From contig NZ_AP024854.1 in NCBI RefSeq assembly GCF_024529955.1, positions 1,054,001-1,118,000 on the forward strand: a stretch of 64,000 bases of DNA. Direction: 5' to 3'. The notes beneath the pieces were generated by a model, which was not told the origin of the DNA, ran no database searches, and saw only the letters and a list, made by a program, of their open reading frames with translations. The stretch is from Photobacterium toruni. Its GTDB lineage: Bacteria; Pseudomonadota; Gammaproteobacteria; Enterobacterales; Vibrionaceae. Shown here in pieces: positions 54,101 to 58,475 of this stretch (within the stretch, counting starts at the first letter, position 1; each line of letters opens with the position of its first letter). The position numbers and the translations under genes were made by a program.

Positions 54101-56177
54101 AGAGAGTGGTTCTTCAGGTCAGATGACGGTTGAACTCAATGTCGAGCATGGGCAGTTATCTATTATTGCCGCAGATACTCAAGGGTTAATCATTACTGAT
54201 AATGGTGATGGCAAGCTCGTGATAAGTGGTGATATTGATAAGATTAATACCTTGCTTGATGCAGGTATCAAATACAGTGGCGATGAAAACTATAACGGTA
54301 GCGATCAGCTAACCATGACAACGTCGGATAACGGCAATGTCGGTAGTGGTGGTACGTTAACCGATGTGAGTACGGTTGATATTACTGTCGATGCGGTAAA
54401 TGATGCGCCCGTCAATGATGTACCTACCACCATTACTGTAAGTGAAGATACTGCAACGGTTGTGGAAGACATTAAAGTTACCGATGCTGATTTTAATGAG
54501 CTAGCCAATAATGAAGCTATGTCGGTGACATTAGCAGTTAATCATGGCTCATTATCGATTACATTACCGACAAATAGTGGCGTTGAAGTTACTGGTGATG
54601 ACAGTGGCAATGTGATTCTGAAAGGTTCAATGGCAGATATTAATGCGGTACTTAATAGTGGCGTGAGCTATACCGCCGCTGAAAATTACAGTGGCAGTGA
54701 TGAATTGACCATTATAACCAATGATGGTGGTAATACCGGTTCTGGTGACAGTCTATCGACGACGAATAAAGTCAATATTACCGTCACGCCCAAAGCGGAT
54801 ATACCGTCATTAAGTTTAAGTTCGGATCATATTCAAACGGCAGCGATTCAAAGCTCTTTAGGCACTATGGTACCTTTGATTGGTTTAATTGCCGCAGCGT
54901 CAGCTGATGCTTCTGAAACACTGACTGTCAAAATGAGTGATTTAGGAGCAGCTCAGATTGTTGATAAAGCTGGCAATGTTATTGGTACTGATTTAGGTAA
55001 TGGTGAGTGGCAAATTACTGCGCAAGATCTGAATGATGTTTATATTAAAGATCTTACTCAAGGTACACACACTATCAGTGTTGCTGCAGTATCAACTGAG
55101 TCCGATGGCTCTCAAGCAATGTCTCCTGCTGTAAATATTAATGTTACGGTAGATGCCTTGAGTCCAACCGATAATGTCATTGGCCAAAACAATGCTTCTG
55201 ACCAAGCCAACTTAGTGATTGATAGTACGGCACAAGCAACGCTGTTTGGCGGTGATGATGATGATATATTAGTGGGCGGATTAGCATCTGATATTTTAGT
55301 TGGTGGTCAAGGCAACGATATCTTATGGGGTGGGGATCTTGATGGCAATGGTGATGGTGTTAAAGATATATTCCTATGGTCTGGAAGTGATTTCGGTACT
55401 GTTAATGCGCCAGCAACTGACACCATAATGGATTTTGAAGTCGGTATTGATACGATCAATCTTGGTGATGCGCTCGATAGTCAACATATTCAATCTTTAG
55501 ATGACCTCAATAATCGGTTGAATATTCTTGAGCAACAAGGCAATACTGAAATTCAGATTTTTGATGACCAACATCAAGTAGTGCAAAATATCATTTTGAA
55601 TGGGGTTAGTCATAATGATCTCTTTGGTAACAATGCAGCTAGTATGTCTAACGAAGATAAATTAGATTCGTTACTTAATAGCGGTAATCTTGAATTAAGT
55701 GATAACTTCGGTAATCAACAAGCGAATACATTGATTGCAGATAATCAGGGTGAATCATTATTTGGTTTTGATGGCAATGATGATCTTATAGCGGGTCAAG
55801 GTAAGGATATTTTAACAGGTGGTCATGGAGATGATATCTTTACATGGCATGAAACATCGCTTTCTACCGTATCAAATACTGATACTATTACTGATTTTGA
55901 ATTAGATAAAGATCAGATTAATCTCCATGATTTACTGACTGATGATGAAAATGCTAATTTACAAATAGATGATTTATTAAGTCATGTAAATGCTGATATT
56001 GATGAGAATGGCAATGTTAAGCTTGAGGTAAATAGTCTTGAAGGTCAGTCGCAGCATATTGTTTTAGAAAATATTAATCCACAACATGATTTAGGCTTAG
56101 CTGATGGCGCATCTTCTGCTGATATTGTGTCGTCGTTGTTTAGTCATAATGCGTTTCAAGTAGATAATACGCATTAA
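36198..56177 (+). CDS. Giant LapA-type RTX adhesin, about 6,659 residues
   Basis: Surface adhesin exported by the divergent type I system. Residues 1-125: N-terminal retention region ending in the predicted LapG site APAAG (122-125); it also has Cys65 and Cys68. Residues about 190-4,030: tandem extracellular repeats of 302 and 309 residues, each starting near E-G-D-L-x-P-Q and containing NPEFGTDSGTTI and calcium-binding-looking D-x-D-G-D motifs. Residues about 4,030-5,670: diverged Ig/cadherin-like modules. Residues about 5,670-6,210: four VCBS-like units (NDAPxN, LTITDNGDGKL). C-terminus: RTX nonapeptides (GGDDDDILVGG, GGQGNDILWGG, GGHGDDIFTW) and a type I secretion signal. Start: ATG at 36198; a TTG at 36186 with AAGAAGG upstream is the alternative. 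No frameshift. Ligand unknown. Confidence 0.92.
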   Translation: MVKNDNKVEAFKLVDGESFILQPNQQPIPVIDTHPLQMDEIIVNNRNTQFIVIKDGIEQIVNLPCSSCTVLTPTGVQTVELDNRLTFNGEAKEGASFSADDITALQNAILAGQDPTALFEAPAAGNESATGNIGLNGTSATASFITINYNNDAVLAKAGFDTTYDPQRNNQAIDPNIILAADGGESGAMTIVEGDLSPQADEQGYPVQSSISIAVEAATLPLDTASFVFDPLAVNSLLSELNNEITAGGEAVSFIYDIQTNSIVGSLNGETIMLISLSAESENGRDVSINITTTINQSIDHVGGNNSNLVSHDGDIITVDVSIQGADSNGNLLDKPINVDITIVDGANPEFGTDSGTTIDETTQSGTVITGDVPLDVGSDAIHQLDFNADQPNLANLTSNGAATTFTVNGNVLTVVDSHDKPVMVVTIAKDGSYGVEVTGPIDQNDANIANINLGVTTTDNDGDTANGQVVITINDGADAGGDEYGEITLTEGDLTPQAGEQGYPVSGTTTIVIEAGADRLDPSKVTIDPVQLTKLISELESELTTGDNQAISFSYDSTTGQLVGVTATSEQVVTVSLNAVQAANGHDIDVTVTINQDKPLNHTDSGVDGLVDSVNDKITIDVPIQVQDTDGDWLDNPANVDITIVDGANPEFGTDSGTTIDETTQSGTDITGDVPLDVGSDAIHQLDFNADQPDLANLTSNGAATTFTVNGNVLTVVDSHDKPVMVVTIAKDGSYTVEVTGPIDQNDANIANINLGVTATDNDGDTANGQVVITINDGADAGGNEYGEITITEGDLTPQTGEQGYPVSGNTTIMIEAGADRLDPSKVTIDPVQLTKLIDELSSELTTGDNQAISFSYDSATGQLVGVTATGEQVVTVSLNAVQAANGHDIDVTVTINQDKPLNHTDSGVDGLVDSVNDKITIDVPIQVQDTDGDWLDNPANVDITIVDGANPEFGTDSGTTIDETTQSGQIITGDVPLDVGSDAIHQLDFNADQSDLANLTSNGAATTFMVNGNVLTVVDSDNKPVMVVTIAKDGSYTVEVTGPIDQNDANIANINLGVTATDNDGDTANGQVVITINDGADAGGNEYGEITITEGDLTPQAGEQRYPVSGTTTIVIEAGADRLDPTKVTIDPKQLTSLITELESELTTGDNQAISFSYDSSTGQLVGVTATGEQVVTVSLDAVQAANGHDIDVTVTINQQKPLNHTDSGVDGLVDSVNDKITIDVPIQVQDTDGDWLDNPANVDITIVDGANPEFGTDSGTTIDETTQSGQIITGDVPLDVGSDAIHQLDFNADQPSLQGLTSNGAATTFTVNGNVLTVVDSHDKPVMVVTIAKDGSYTVEVTGPIDQNDANITNINLGVTATDNDGDTANGQVVITINDGADAGGNEYGEITITEGDLTPQAGEQGYPVSGNTTIVIEAGADRFDPSKVTIDPVQLTKLIDELSSELTTGDNQAISFSYDSTTGQLVGVTADGEQVVTVSLDAVQAANGHNIDVTVTINQDKPLNHTDSGVDGLVDSVNDKITIDVPIQVQDTDGDWLDNPANVDITIKDGANPEFGTDSGTTIVETETGVTASGKIPLDVGSDNIAHINFLGSQPSLDHLISNNQATRYIVNGNEINVVIDGGTNDGEAVLTITISNDGHYIVEQHQPIEQNNAAGDSVNIELSVVATDDDGDSSNMGQLEIHIKDGLNPTGEGVQANITITEGDLIPQAGEQGYPVVGTGHFTVDATDDALVATSLTITDNVKTALLTELNGLTSGGDVLTFSINIDANGVITITGITASGADEAITITLTPIAQTNGDVSVEMSITQQLPLDHLSADGIYVDVNGGDLTINVPVQMQDTDGDALQQPVDVVVTIKDGANPEFGTDKGTTIVETETGTTTNGKIALDVGSDNIAHINFLGSQPSLDHLISNNQATRYVVNGNEINVVIDGGTNDGEAVLTITISNDGHYIVEQHQPIEQNNAAGDSVNIELSVVATDDDGDGSNTGQLEIHIKDGLNPTGEGVQANITITEGDLIPQAGEQGYPVVGTGHFTVDATDDALVATSLTITDNVKTALLTELNGLTSGGDALTFSINIDANGVITITGITASGADEAVTITLTPTAQTNGDVSVEMSITQQLPLDHLSADGTYVDVNGGNLTINVPVQMQDTDGDALQQPVDVVVTIKDGANPEFGTDSGTTIVETETGTTTNGKIALDVGSDNIAHINFLGSQPSLDHLISNNQATRYVVNGNEINVVIDGGTNDGEAVLTITIGNDGSYIVEQHQPIEQDNAAGDSVNIELGVVATDDDGDSSNMGQLEIHIKDGLNPTGEGVQANITITEGDLIPQAGEQGYPVVGTGHFTVDATDDALVATSLTITDNVKTALLTELNGLTSGGDVLTFSINIDANGVITITGITASGADEAITITLTPIAQTNGDVSVEMSITQQLPLDHLSADGIYVDVNGGDLTINVPVQMQDTDGDALQQPVDVVVTIKDGANPEFGTDKGTTIVETETGTTTNGKIALDVGSDNIAHINFLGSQPSLDHLISNNQATRYVVNGNEINVVIDGGTNDGEAVLTITISNDGHYIVEQHQPIEQNNAAGDSVNIELSVVATDDDGDGSNTGQLEIHIKDGLNPTGEGVQANITITEGDLIPQAGEQGYPVVGTGHFTVDATDDALVATSLTITDNVKTALLTELNGLTSGGDALTFSINIDANGVITITGITASGADEAVTITLTPTAQTNGDVSVEMSITQQLPLDHLSADGTYVDVNGGNLTINVPVQMQDTDGDALQQPVDVVVTIKDGANPEFGTDSGTTIVETETGTTTNGKIALDVGSDNIAHINFLGSQPSLDHLISNNQATRYVVNGNEINVVIDGGTNDGEAVLTITISNNGHYIVEQHQPIEQNNAAGDSVNIELSVVATDDDGDSSNTGQLEIHIKDGLNPTGEGVQANITITEGDLIPQAGEQGYPVVGTGHFTVDATDDALVATSLTITDNVKTALLTELNGLTSGGDALTFSINIDAHGVITITGITTSGADEAITITLTPTAQTNGDVSVDMSITQQLPLDHLSADGTYVDVNGGDLTINVPVQMQDTDGDALQQPVDVVVTIKDGANPEFGTDKGTTIVETETGTTTNGKIALDVGSDNIAHINFLGSQPSLDGIVSNNQATRYIVNGNEINVVIDGGTNDGEAVLTITISNNGHYIVEQHQPIEQNNAAGDSVNIELSVVATDDDGDSSNTGQLEIHIKDGLNPTGEGVQANITITEGDLIPQAGEQGYPVVGTGHFTVDATDDALVATSLTITDNGKTALLTELNGLTSGGDALTFSINIDANGVITITGITASGADEAVTITLTPTAQTNGDVSVEMTITQQLPLDHLSADGTYVDVNGGNLTINVPVQMQDTDGDALQQPVDVVVTIKDGANPEFGTDKGTTIVETETGTTTNGKIALDVGSDNIAHINFLGSQPSLDHLISNNQATRYVVNGNEINVVIDGGTNDGEAVLTITIGNDGSYIVEQHQPIEQDNAAGDSVNIELGVVATDDDGDISNTGQLEIHIKDGLNPTGEGVQANITITEGDLIPQAGEQGYPVVGTGHFTVDATDDALVANSLTITDSVKSTLLTELNGLTSDGETLSFNVEIGANGVITITGITVTGGHEAVLITMTPSSLANGDVSVNMTIQQSLPLDHLKSNGTFVDVRGGKITINVPVQMQDTDGDALEKPVDVNITIKDGQKPSFGQDTSATLDEGTSGQATGSGSINVDTGSDQIEQVYFGSEQASLNGLTSNGHATSYHLSADGTSVIIVLQSDPSQVVMEVSIDINGHYTATQQQPIDQVDNAIADNETIKLDVYAQDHDGDVSKPGQITINIHDGNNATGGETGSITITEGDLTPAVGQQGYPVSGDVDIAVAAGVDRLDPTTVTIDNSKLTALINELQSELTANGAPVSFVYDHASGVLTGTANGQIVLTVTVTAIQAANGHDVDITVSITQHSPLDHNGSDNGGWVNIDGDKIVIDVPVQVKDTDGDYLGGDSDNYVNAQITINDGTAPVITAAPALTIEESDLASGSTPSGDGESALGDIVVNSGSDYISTYKVDVDSFNQQNDITSNGNKITLSQSSEGTYQGIANGNVVFTYYLLPTGRYIFQLHGTIDHPTQGEDQLTIEIPVYAIDKDGDVSASVNINVTIKDDIPTVEDVVLTAVESTPGHISDTNYGYVIDQTGADGAQVTSVTINGDKIALSDQNVSHDGYHQFDVYDGNLLLGQLFIKPDGQTIFRSSANLTHSQEDIIKQIGFEVTDGDGDTAQGTITIELSDQDTILHTENSIGEEDDGRHSTDPTDNVDPSRSGIAINMTIDGGDSDRGEHVGTVTIQPQAQAHGVFMYNGQPLTVNSDGSVTLPPEAFAVDTTNPPDVKFILQGVTFVPDADYSTSAAGIKFDVTAQVNTTDGGNHPVMNGEFSINVQGIADTPIWNASSVDHYVTSEDQDNVLLNVVADLQDTDGSERLFYFITVPVEYQDKCTLEIGGQLLVETSPGSGVYKVTANQMASVEVNPVDNFSGDIELTIQAQSKENSNFVTGHQTADSEIKTVIINVSPVADDAVLKVTRVEANEDQRIDLSSHINLTSLDDNTDGSEALYLQISALPEGAVLYVNDQLLTPNADGVYEISYQDLNGLSLQPPLDSNVDFNITVNGIVRDVVQLTDANGNVTTETSEKVIGPQTIDVALTGVVDRPEIVSDTPDWTPLADGKIGLQTTIKEDGEAKFDFKVVSGEHTNADGNTDGSETLSVVISDIPKGTEIYDAEGNLQTLVYAGEDSNGQPIYQVNLDSLTNIVIKPPQNSTEDISLDVRIVVTENDGASAGFNSELVIHITPEIDVGNYTTISTGKEDEATIVHWQPSLTDSQEHITGLALSGLPAGYQLFIDGTLLNTDSSGHIELTTQQLQTLLDGGELTVTAPHNSDQDIKLTSTVTISQTDVDGNKETVTKDITGTLDVDIKAVVEPDGNIAIDDNGTFVTTIASGTNGVIDLSDDAGSDGKIVWENDDSSSSEVITQIVLDPIPEGFVIIGGINNGDGSWTVPQSSLGDLKIIAAAEFTGQLTLNINALVQDMSDDGDVSDKVNKEGTITLDFSANTESNAEKAADIVIDENYIVTGDEDHSIDLGQQMMDHIVTISTANGDQAHDDFTLVIKSIDNLPAGATISGADFDHVTGEYVLKVPVGADGTVDLSGITLNLPDDYAGDFKFDVTYVTTDTESGDYITKNDTITVQVAPQVDGPKDVAITVVGTDGLNADKQPISTSDDKQEQVYDNIAYEDGDIKLDLSMSLKDTDTSETDGKETIQSVTLTLADTTNGVFSDANGNVLGTSITVDQSQLDNIHFKPALDFSGKVDINVSTTVVDTAIYDQTSGATVTDTKSFDSTVSFDVIAVNDEIKWQGIDTPIVGDEDTAISLAGISGSLEDVDGSEHIVSMKLENVPDGFIIEGAVNNGGGVWTIAASGESFDLSSIKVQPPHDFSGNVDIDIVVYSQEASLDKPAENRETITIDVNPIADKVDTDVNPNASGDENSPITLDLGIKAYDDQKTINNPATNVHENGAESLQITITNVPDSSSFTLPDGVAGSAEKQPDGTWIIKVTGSDLDTLIFHPGDANNQTVINGNIWNGDLNLDIRAVDNGVIGTDSVAVDKTIHVEITPDNDAPVNHLPSEPLTVDEDATLVIKDLQITDVDSNDHGAIMDMTVTLSVEHGQLAIAAGADTSGLTITDNGDGKLIINGDLTLINQLLDQGINYTGDKDFNGTDSLTMTTDDNGNSGAGGALTDTDSINITVTPVNDAPINTVPAPFDVSEDSSHIITGLSIADVDAKESGSSGQMTVELNVDHGQLSIIAADTQGLTITDNGDGKLVISGDIDKINTLLDGGIKYTGDENFNGSDQLTMTTSDNGNVGSGGTLTDVSTVDITVTPVNDAPINTVPAPFDVSEDSSHIITGLSIADVDAKESGSSGQMTVELNVEHGQLSIIAADTQGLIITDNGDGKLVISGDIDKINTLLDAGIKYSGDENYNGSDQLTMTTSDNGNVGSGGTLTDVSTVDITVDAVNDAPVNDVPTTITVSEDTATVVEDIKVTDADFNELANNEAMSVTLAVNHGSLSITLPTNSGVEVTGDDSGNVILKGSMADINAVLNSGVSYTAAENYSGSDELTIITNDGGNTGSGDSLSTTNKVNITVTPKADIPSLSLSSDHIQTAAIQSSLGTMVPLIGLIAAASADASETLTVKMSDLGAAQIVDKAGNVIGTDLGNGEWQITAQDLNDVYIKDLTQGTHTISVAAVSTESDGSQAMSPAVNINVTVDALSPTDNVIGQNNASDQANLVIDSTAQATLFGGDDDDILVGGLASDILVGGQGNDILWGGDLDGNGDGVKDIFLWSGSDFGTVNAPATDTIMDFEVGIDTINLGDALDSQHIQSLDDLNNRLNILEQQGNTEIQIFDDQHQVVQNIILNGVSHNDLFGNNAASMSNEDKLDSLLNSGNLELSDNFGNQQANTLIADNQGESLFGFDGNDDLIAGQGKDILTGGHGDDIFTWHETSLSTVSNTDTITDFELDKDQINLHDLLTDDENANLQIDDLLSHVNADIDENGNVKLEVNSLEGQSQHIVLENINPQHDLGLADGASSADIVSSLFSHNAFQVDNTH
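36561..36572 (+). other. Predicted LapG cleavage site in the adhesin
   Basis: Codons for Pro-Ala-Ala-Gly, preceded by DPTALFEA. LapG enzymes cut between the two Ala of [T/A/P]-A-A-G about 100-130 residues from the N-terminus of LapA-type adhesins; the position and context here match. The cut is inferred, not shown. Confidence 0.8.
37671..40388 (+). repeat. Three tandem 906-bp adhesin repeats (family A, 302 residues)
   Basis: The codons for E-G-D-L recur at 37671, 38577, 39483 and 40389, a strict 906-bp period. A more diverged 897-bp unit precedes at 36774. Copies are highly similar in DNA as well as protein (for example the segments encoding NHTDSGVDGLVDSVNDKI are almost unchanged). Confidence 0.95.
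40389..41315 (+). repeat. Hybrid adhesin repeat joining families A and B
   Basis: The unit is 927 bp. Its first half follows family A (DRFDPSKVTIDPVQLTKL). From the shared segment encoding DGANPEFGTDSGTTI near 40856 it switches to family B (VETETGVTASGKIPLDVGS). It looks like a recombination joint within conserved DNA. Confidence 0.85.
41316..46877 (+). repeat. Six tandem 927-bp adhesin repeats (family B, 309 residues)
   Basis: E-G-D-L codons recur at 41316, 42243, 43170, 44097, 45024, 45951 and 46878, exactly 927 bp apart. A diverged 930-bp unit runs from 46878 to 47807. Within the array, units 1 and 3 and units 2 and 4 are nearly the same, showing a two-unit (1,854-bp) duplication. Confidence 0.95.
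53601..54392 (+). repeat. Two tandem 396-bp VCBS-like repeats in the adhesin
   Basis: The CCAGTGAATGATGCGCCCAT segment occurs at 53601 and 53997. The two 132-residue units differ at only a few positions (LNVDHGQ/LNVEHGQ, LTITDNG/LIITDNG). Less similar units flank them on both sides. Confidence 0.9.
55241..55335 (+). repeat. RTX nonapeptide block 1
   Basis: Encodes LFGGDDDDILVGGLASD then ILVGGQGNDILWGG, about three G-G-x-G-x-D-x-U-x calcium-binding repeats in the adhesin C-terminus. Confidence 0.85.
55751..55842 (+). repeat. RTX nonapeptide block 2
   Basis: Encodes LFGFDGNDDLIAGQGKD then ILTGGHGDDIFTW. Followed by TDTITDFELDKDQINL, the usual lead into the type I secretion signal. Confidence 0.85.
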
Positions 56178-56191
56178 TGAGCAATTAACTT

Positions 56192-56223
56192 AAAAAAGCG
56201 GCTTTTAACGAGCTGCTTTTTTT
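56192..56223 (+). terminator. Terminator of the adhesin gene
   Basis: AAAAAAGCGGCT pairs with AGCTGCTTTTTT (one mismatch) around TTTAACG, followed by more T. It is 14 bp after the stop codon. Confidence 0.85.
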
Positions 56224-56247
56224 GATCAAATTAAAGAGAAAATAGTG

Positions 56248-56994
56248 ATGAAAAAAGGGCTAATTGGCGGTTTACTGTTATTAAGTTCAGGTACTGTGCA
56301 TGCACAGAGTTGTCCTGTTGATGTGCCTAATCCTATTCATATTGATAAAGGCAGTGTGTCTGTTTATGAAGCAGGTAAGCCTAAGTTATTGATTGATGAC
56401 AATAATAATTTATTTATTAATGGTCAGCAGGTTGATCTTAATACGATGCAACAAAAAGCATTAACTGCATATAGTGATAATATGCAGACCTATTTGCCAC
56501 AAATGGCAGCATTAGCCCAACAAGGAACAGAGTTAGCTTTAGCTGTATTGAAAGACGTGTCAAATAGTTTTGATTCACAAGCAGCGTTTGCGAAAGTACA
56601 AACACTCGTTAATCAATTGAGTGAGCAAGCACAGCATAAATTTTATAATCCGCAAGGTGAATTTGTGATGCCAGCAGATGTCTTTGACAGTATGGATACG
56701 ACATGGAAAACTGAATTTGAAAATGCGATGCAACAAGTAAGCGTCGAATCTATATCAAGTGTATTAACAGCATTGGCTGATGAAATGAAAAATGGCGATC
56801 TTGATTTTAGTCAGATGCAGACAAAATTTTCACAGTTAAAGACTCAAATCACCGATACAATGATTCAGCACAGTAGTGAAATGAAAGTGAAAACTAATGA
56901 TTTGTGCGGTTCAATTGAAGGGTTAGCAAAACAAGAGCAACAACTGCAACAAATAATTCCACAGTTACAAAACATACCAATGTTTAAAATGTAA
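56248..56994 (+). CDS. yggN: YggN-like periplasmic protein (DUF2884)
   Basis: A 248-residue exported protein. Signal peptide MKKGLIGGLLLLSSGTVHAQ. The mature part starts with a conserved beta segment (CPVDVPNPIHIDKGSVSVYE, NNLFINGQQVDL) and continues as a long helical region (residues about 65-240) with Gln-rich coils and a second Cys (NDLCGSIEG). This is the DUF2884/YggN pattern; the function is unknown. AAAGAG precedes the start. I use the ATG at 56248, since the GTG at 56245 adds only one Met. It follows the adhesin gene but is separated by a terminator, so it probably has its own promoter. Confidence 0.75.
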   Translation: MKKGLIGGLLLLSSGTVHAQSCPVDVPNPIHIDKGSVSVYEAGKPKLLIDDNNNLFINGQQVDLNTMQQKALTAYSDNMQTYLPQMAALAQQGTELALAVLKDVSNSFDSQAAFAKVQTLVNQLSEQAQHKFYNPQGEFVMPADVFDSMDTTWKTEFENAMQQVSVESISSVLTALADEMKNGDLDFSQMQTKFSQLKTQITDTMIQHSSEMKVKTNDLCGSIEGLAKQEQQLQQIIPQLQNIPMFKM

Positions 56995-57019
56995 TTGCGA
57001 TCACAGCGTAATTACGATT

Positions 57020-57047
57020 AAAAATAGTACTCAAGGGTGCTATTTTT
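57020..57047 (+). terminator. Terminator after the YggN-like gene
   Basis: AAAAATAGTAC pairs with GTGCTATTTTT (one G-T wobble) around a 6-nt loop; T-rich sequence follows. Confidence 0.8.
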
Positions 57048-57127
57048 ATTGCCATAACCACCTACACTTTATAGATAAGATTCAAACTAAATTATTATTG
57101 TATTAGTGTCAGCCAAAGGAGTGCTAA

Positions 57128-57283
57128 ATGTTAAAGCTATTGATTATTTTTGGACTATTAGCCTTTGCTTATTGGACTATTCGCTATTTATCAAAATCGC
57201 AACAAAACCAGATTGTAACGGCATTAGTCGCCGTATTAGGTTCTGCTGCAATCATTTTTATTGGGTTTGAATTATTTCGTTAA
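57128..57283 (+). CDS. Small two-helix membrane protein, function unknown
   Basis: A 51-residue gene with a strong RBS (AAAGGAG about 6 bp before the ATG). It encodes two membrane helices (LLIIFGLLAFAYWTIRYL and IVTALVAVLGSAAIIFIGF) separated by the polar loop SKSQQNQ. The ending FELFR is charged. The RBS, codon use and hydrophobic pattern make it a real gene. No family name comes to mind. Its stop codon overlaps the stop of the convergent pldA gene by four bases, so transcripts of the two would share an antisense end. Confidence 0.7.
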   Translation: MLKLLIIFGLLAFAYWTIRYLSKSQQNQIVTALVAVLGSAAIIFIGFELFR

Positions 57284-58287
57284 AGTAAATCAGTTAACGC
57301 AACACCGATACCCAGTCGTTGTTGTTTATGATTATAATCAATGAGGTTTTCACCATAGCCTGTTGAGTATTTAGTATACCCTCGTAACTTCCCCCATAAC
57401 GGAAAAGTCATGCCAAGCTCACCATAACCTTTATGAGTTGCAAAGTTTTGGCGTCCAGTAAAACTAAATTCGTAATCTTGCCATTTATAGACCGCATTAA
57501 GCTCGTAGTGTCCCATATAATCAATGATATCTGGATTATCATCACCTTTAGGTGAAAATGGCGTTTGTTTTTTATCTTCAGGTATTCGCCACCAAGGGCG
57601 TAGTGATAAAGCTAAGTTGCCTTTTTCAATAATTAAATCAGTATAGATACGATTCCAACTTCGAGATAATGCTTGAGTACGACCATTTGATTGATGTTCT
57701 ATGCCTAAGGTCATCCATGTTTTTGCATTGAAAGGCGTCCAAGGAGTTGGTGCAAGATAAAATAGTTCAGGACGATAGTTGGTTTCTCTAAATGGACGTG
57801 AAATGTCTTCAGCATATACCTGCCAATATGATTTCAATGTAAAAGCGGCAAATAAACCATCATTAGGGATCAGTAAATCACCATAATTTAATGGTGTTTT
57901 GAAACTAATTTGAAATTCAGCTTCAGCATTTTTCATTTTTCCAGCCCATTGACTATTTTTATAAGCACCGTGATTAATGCTGTCAGTCATGACGATAGGA
58001 AGAAAATAATTCATACGATGTGGTGTGATAACAAACCGATTAAAAGCTGTATTACGCTCATTTTTTAAACGTTGAGAAACCAGAGATGGTTGAGATTTGT
58101 CAGTATCTTGGGCGATGTTCGTGACTGTATTATTACAGCGTAAACGAATTTCATTTAAGGTTAAATTGCCACTTTGATTTTTTACGGCGTCAAGTAAGCA
58201 AGAGTCATAATCTTGAGATGTTTCTGCAGTGGCAGTATCTACAATGAAAAATGAAGAAATAAGGCAAACAGTATAAATACATCTCAC
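57280..58287 (-). CDS. pldA: Outer-membrane phospholipase A1
   Basis: A 335-residue outer-membrane beta-barrel enzyme (OMPLA). Signal peptide about residues 1-21. Catalytic His198 and Ser200 in GIEHQSNGR and Asn212 in SRSWNRIY; the spacing (2 and 12 residues) is exactly that of His142, Ser144 and Asn156 of mature E. coli OMPLA. Other family features: FPIV/ITPHRMNYFLPIV near residue 87 and the aromatic barrel strands. It hydrolyses phospholipids that reach the outer leaflet. A Cys-containing N-terminal segment of about 60 residues (DYDSCLLDAV, LRCNNTV) precedes the barrel, longer than in E. coli. Terminal hairpins lie on both sides of the gene region. Confidence 0.9.
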   Translation of the reverse strand: MRCIYTVCLISSFFIVDTATAETSQDYDSCLLDAVKNQSGNLTLNEIRLRCNNTVTNIAQDTDKSQPSLVSQRLKNERNTAFNRFVITPHRMNYFLPIVMTDSINHGAYKNSQWAGKMKNAEAEFQISFKTPLNYGDLLIPNDGLFAAFTLKSYWQVYAEDISRPFRETNYRPELFYLAPTPWTPFNAKTWMTLGIEHQSNGRTQALSRSWNRIYTDLIIEKGNLALSLRPWWRIPEDKKQTPFSPKGDDNPDIIDYMGHYELNAVYKWQDYEFSFTGRQNFATHKGYGELGMTFPLWGKLRGYTKYSTGYGENLIDYNHKQQRLGIGVALTDLL

Positions 58288-58414
58288 AATAATGAGTTAT
58301 CCCTGAAATAGCTGAAAAACAACGTGTTGTTAATCAGGTGTATTATATTGCAATTAGTGTACCTAATTAAGTAGGACAATGACTAATGTTAAGTAAAATA
58401 TTTGTGAAATAAAA

Positions 58415-58439
58415 ACGCCGTCTTATTATAAGACGGCGT
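58415..58439. terminator. Strong hairpin between ygiQ and pldA
   Basis: ACGCCGTCTTAT pairs with ATAAGACGGCGT around a tiny loop; A/T runs flank it. It lies 37 bp after the ygiQ stop on the minus strand and before the pldA promoter. Confidence 0.8.
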
Positions 58440-58475
58440 ATTATTAAAGGCTTAAGATTTTATATTGTGTCCTAA

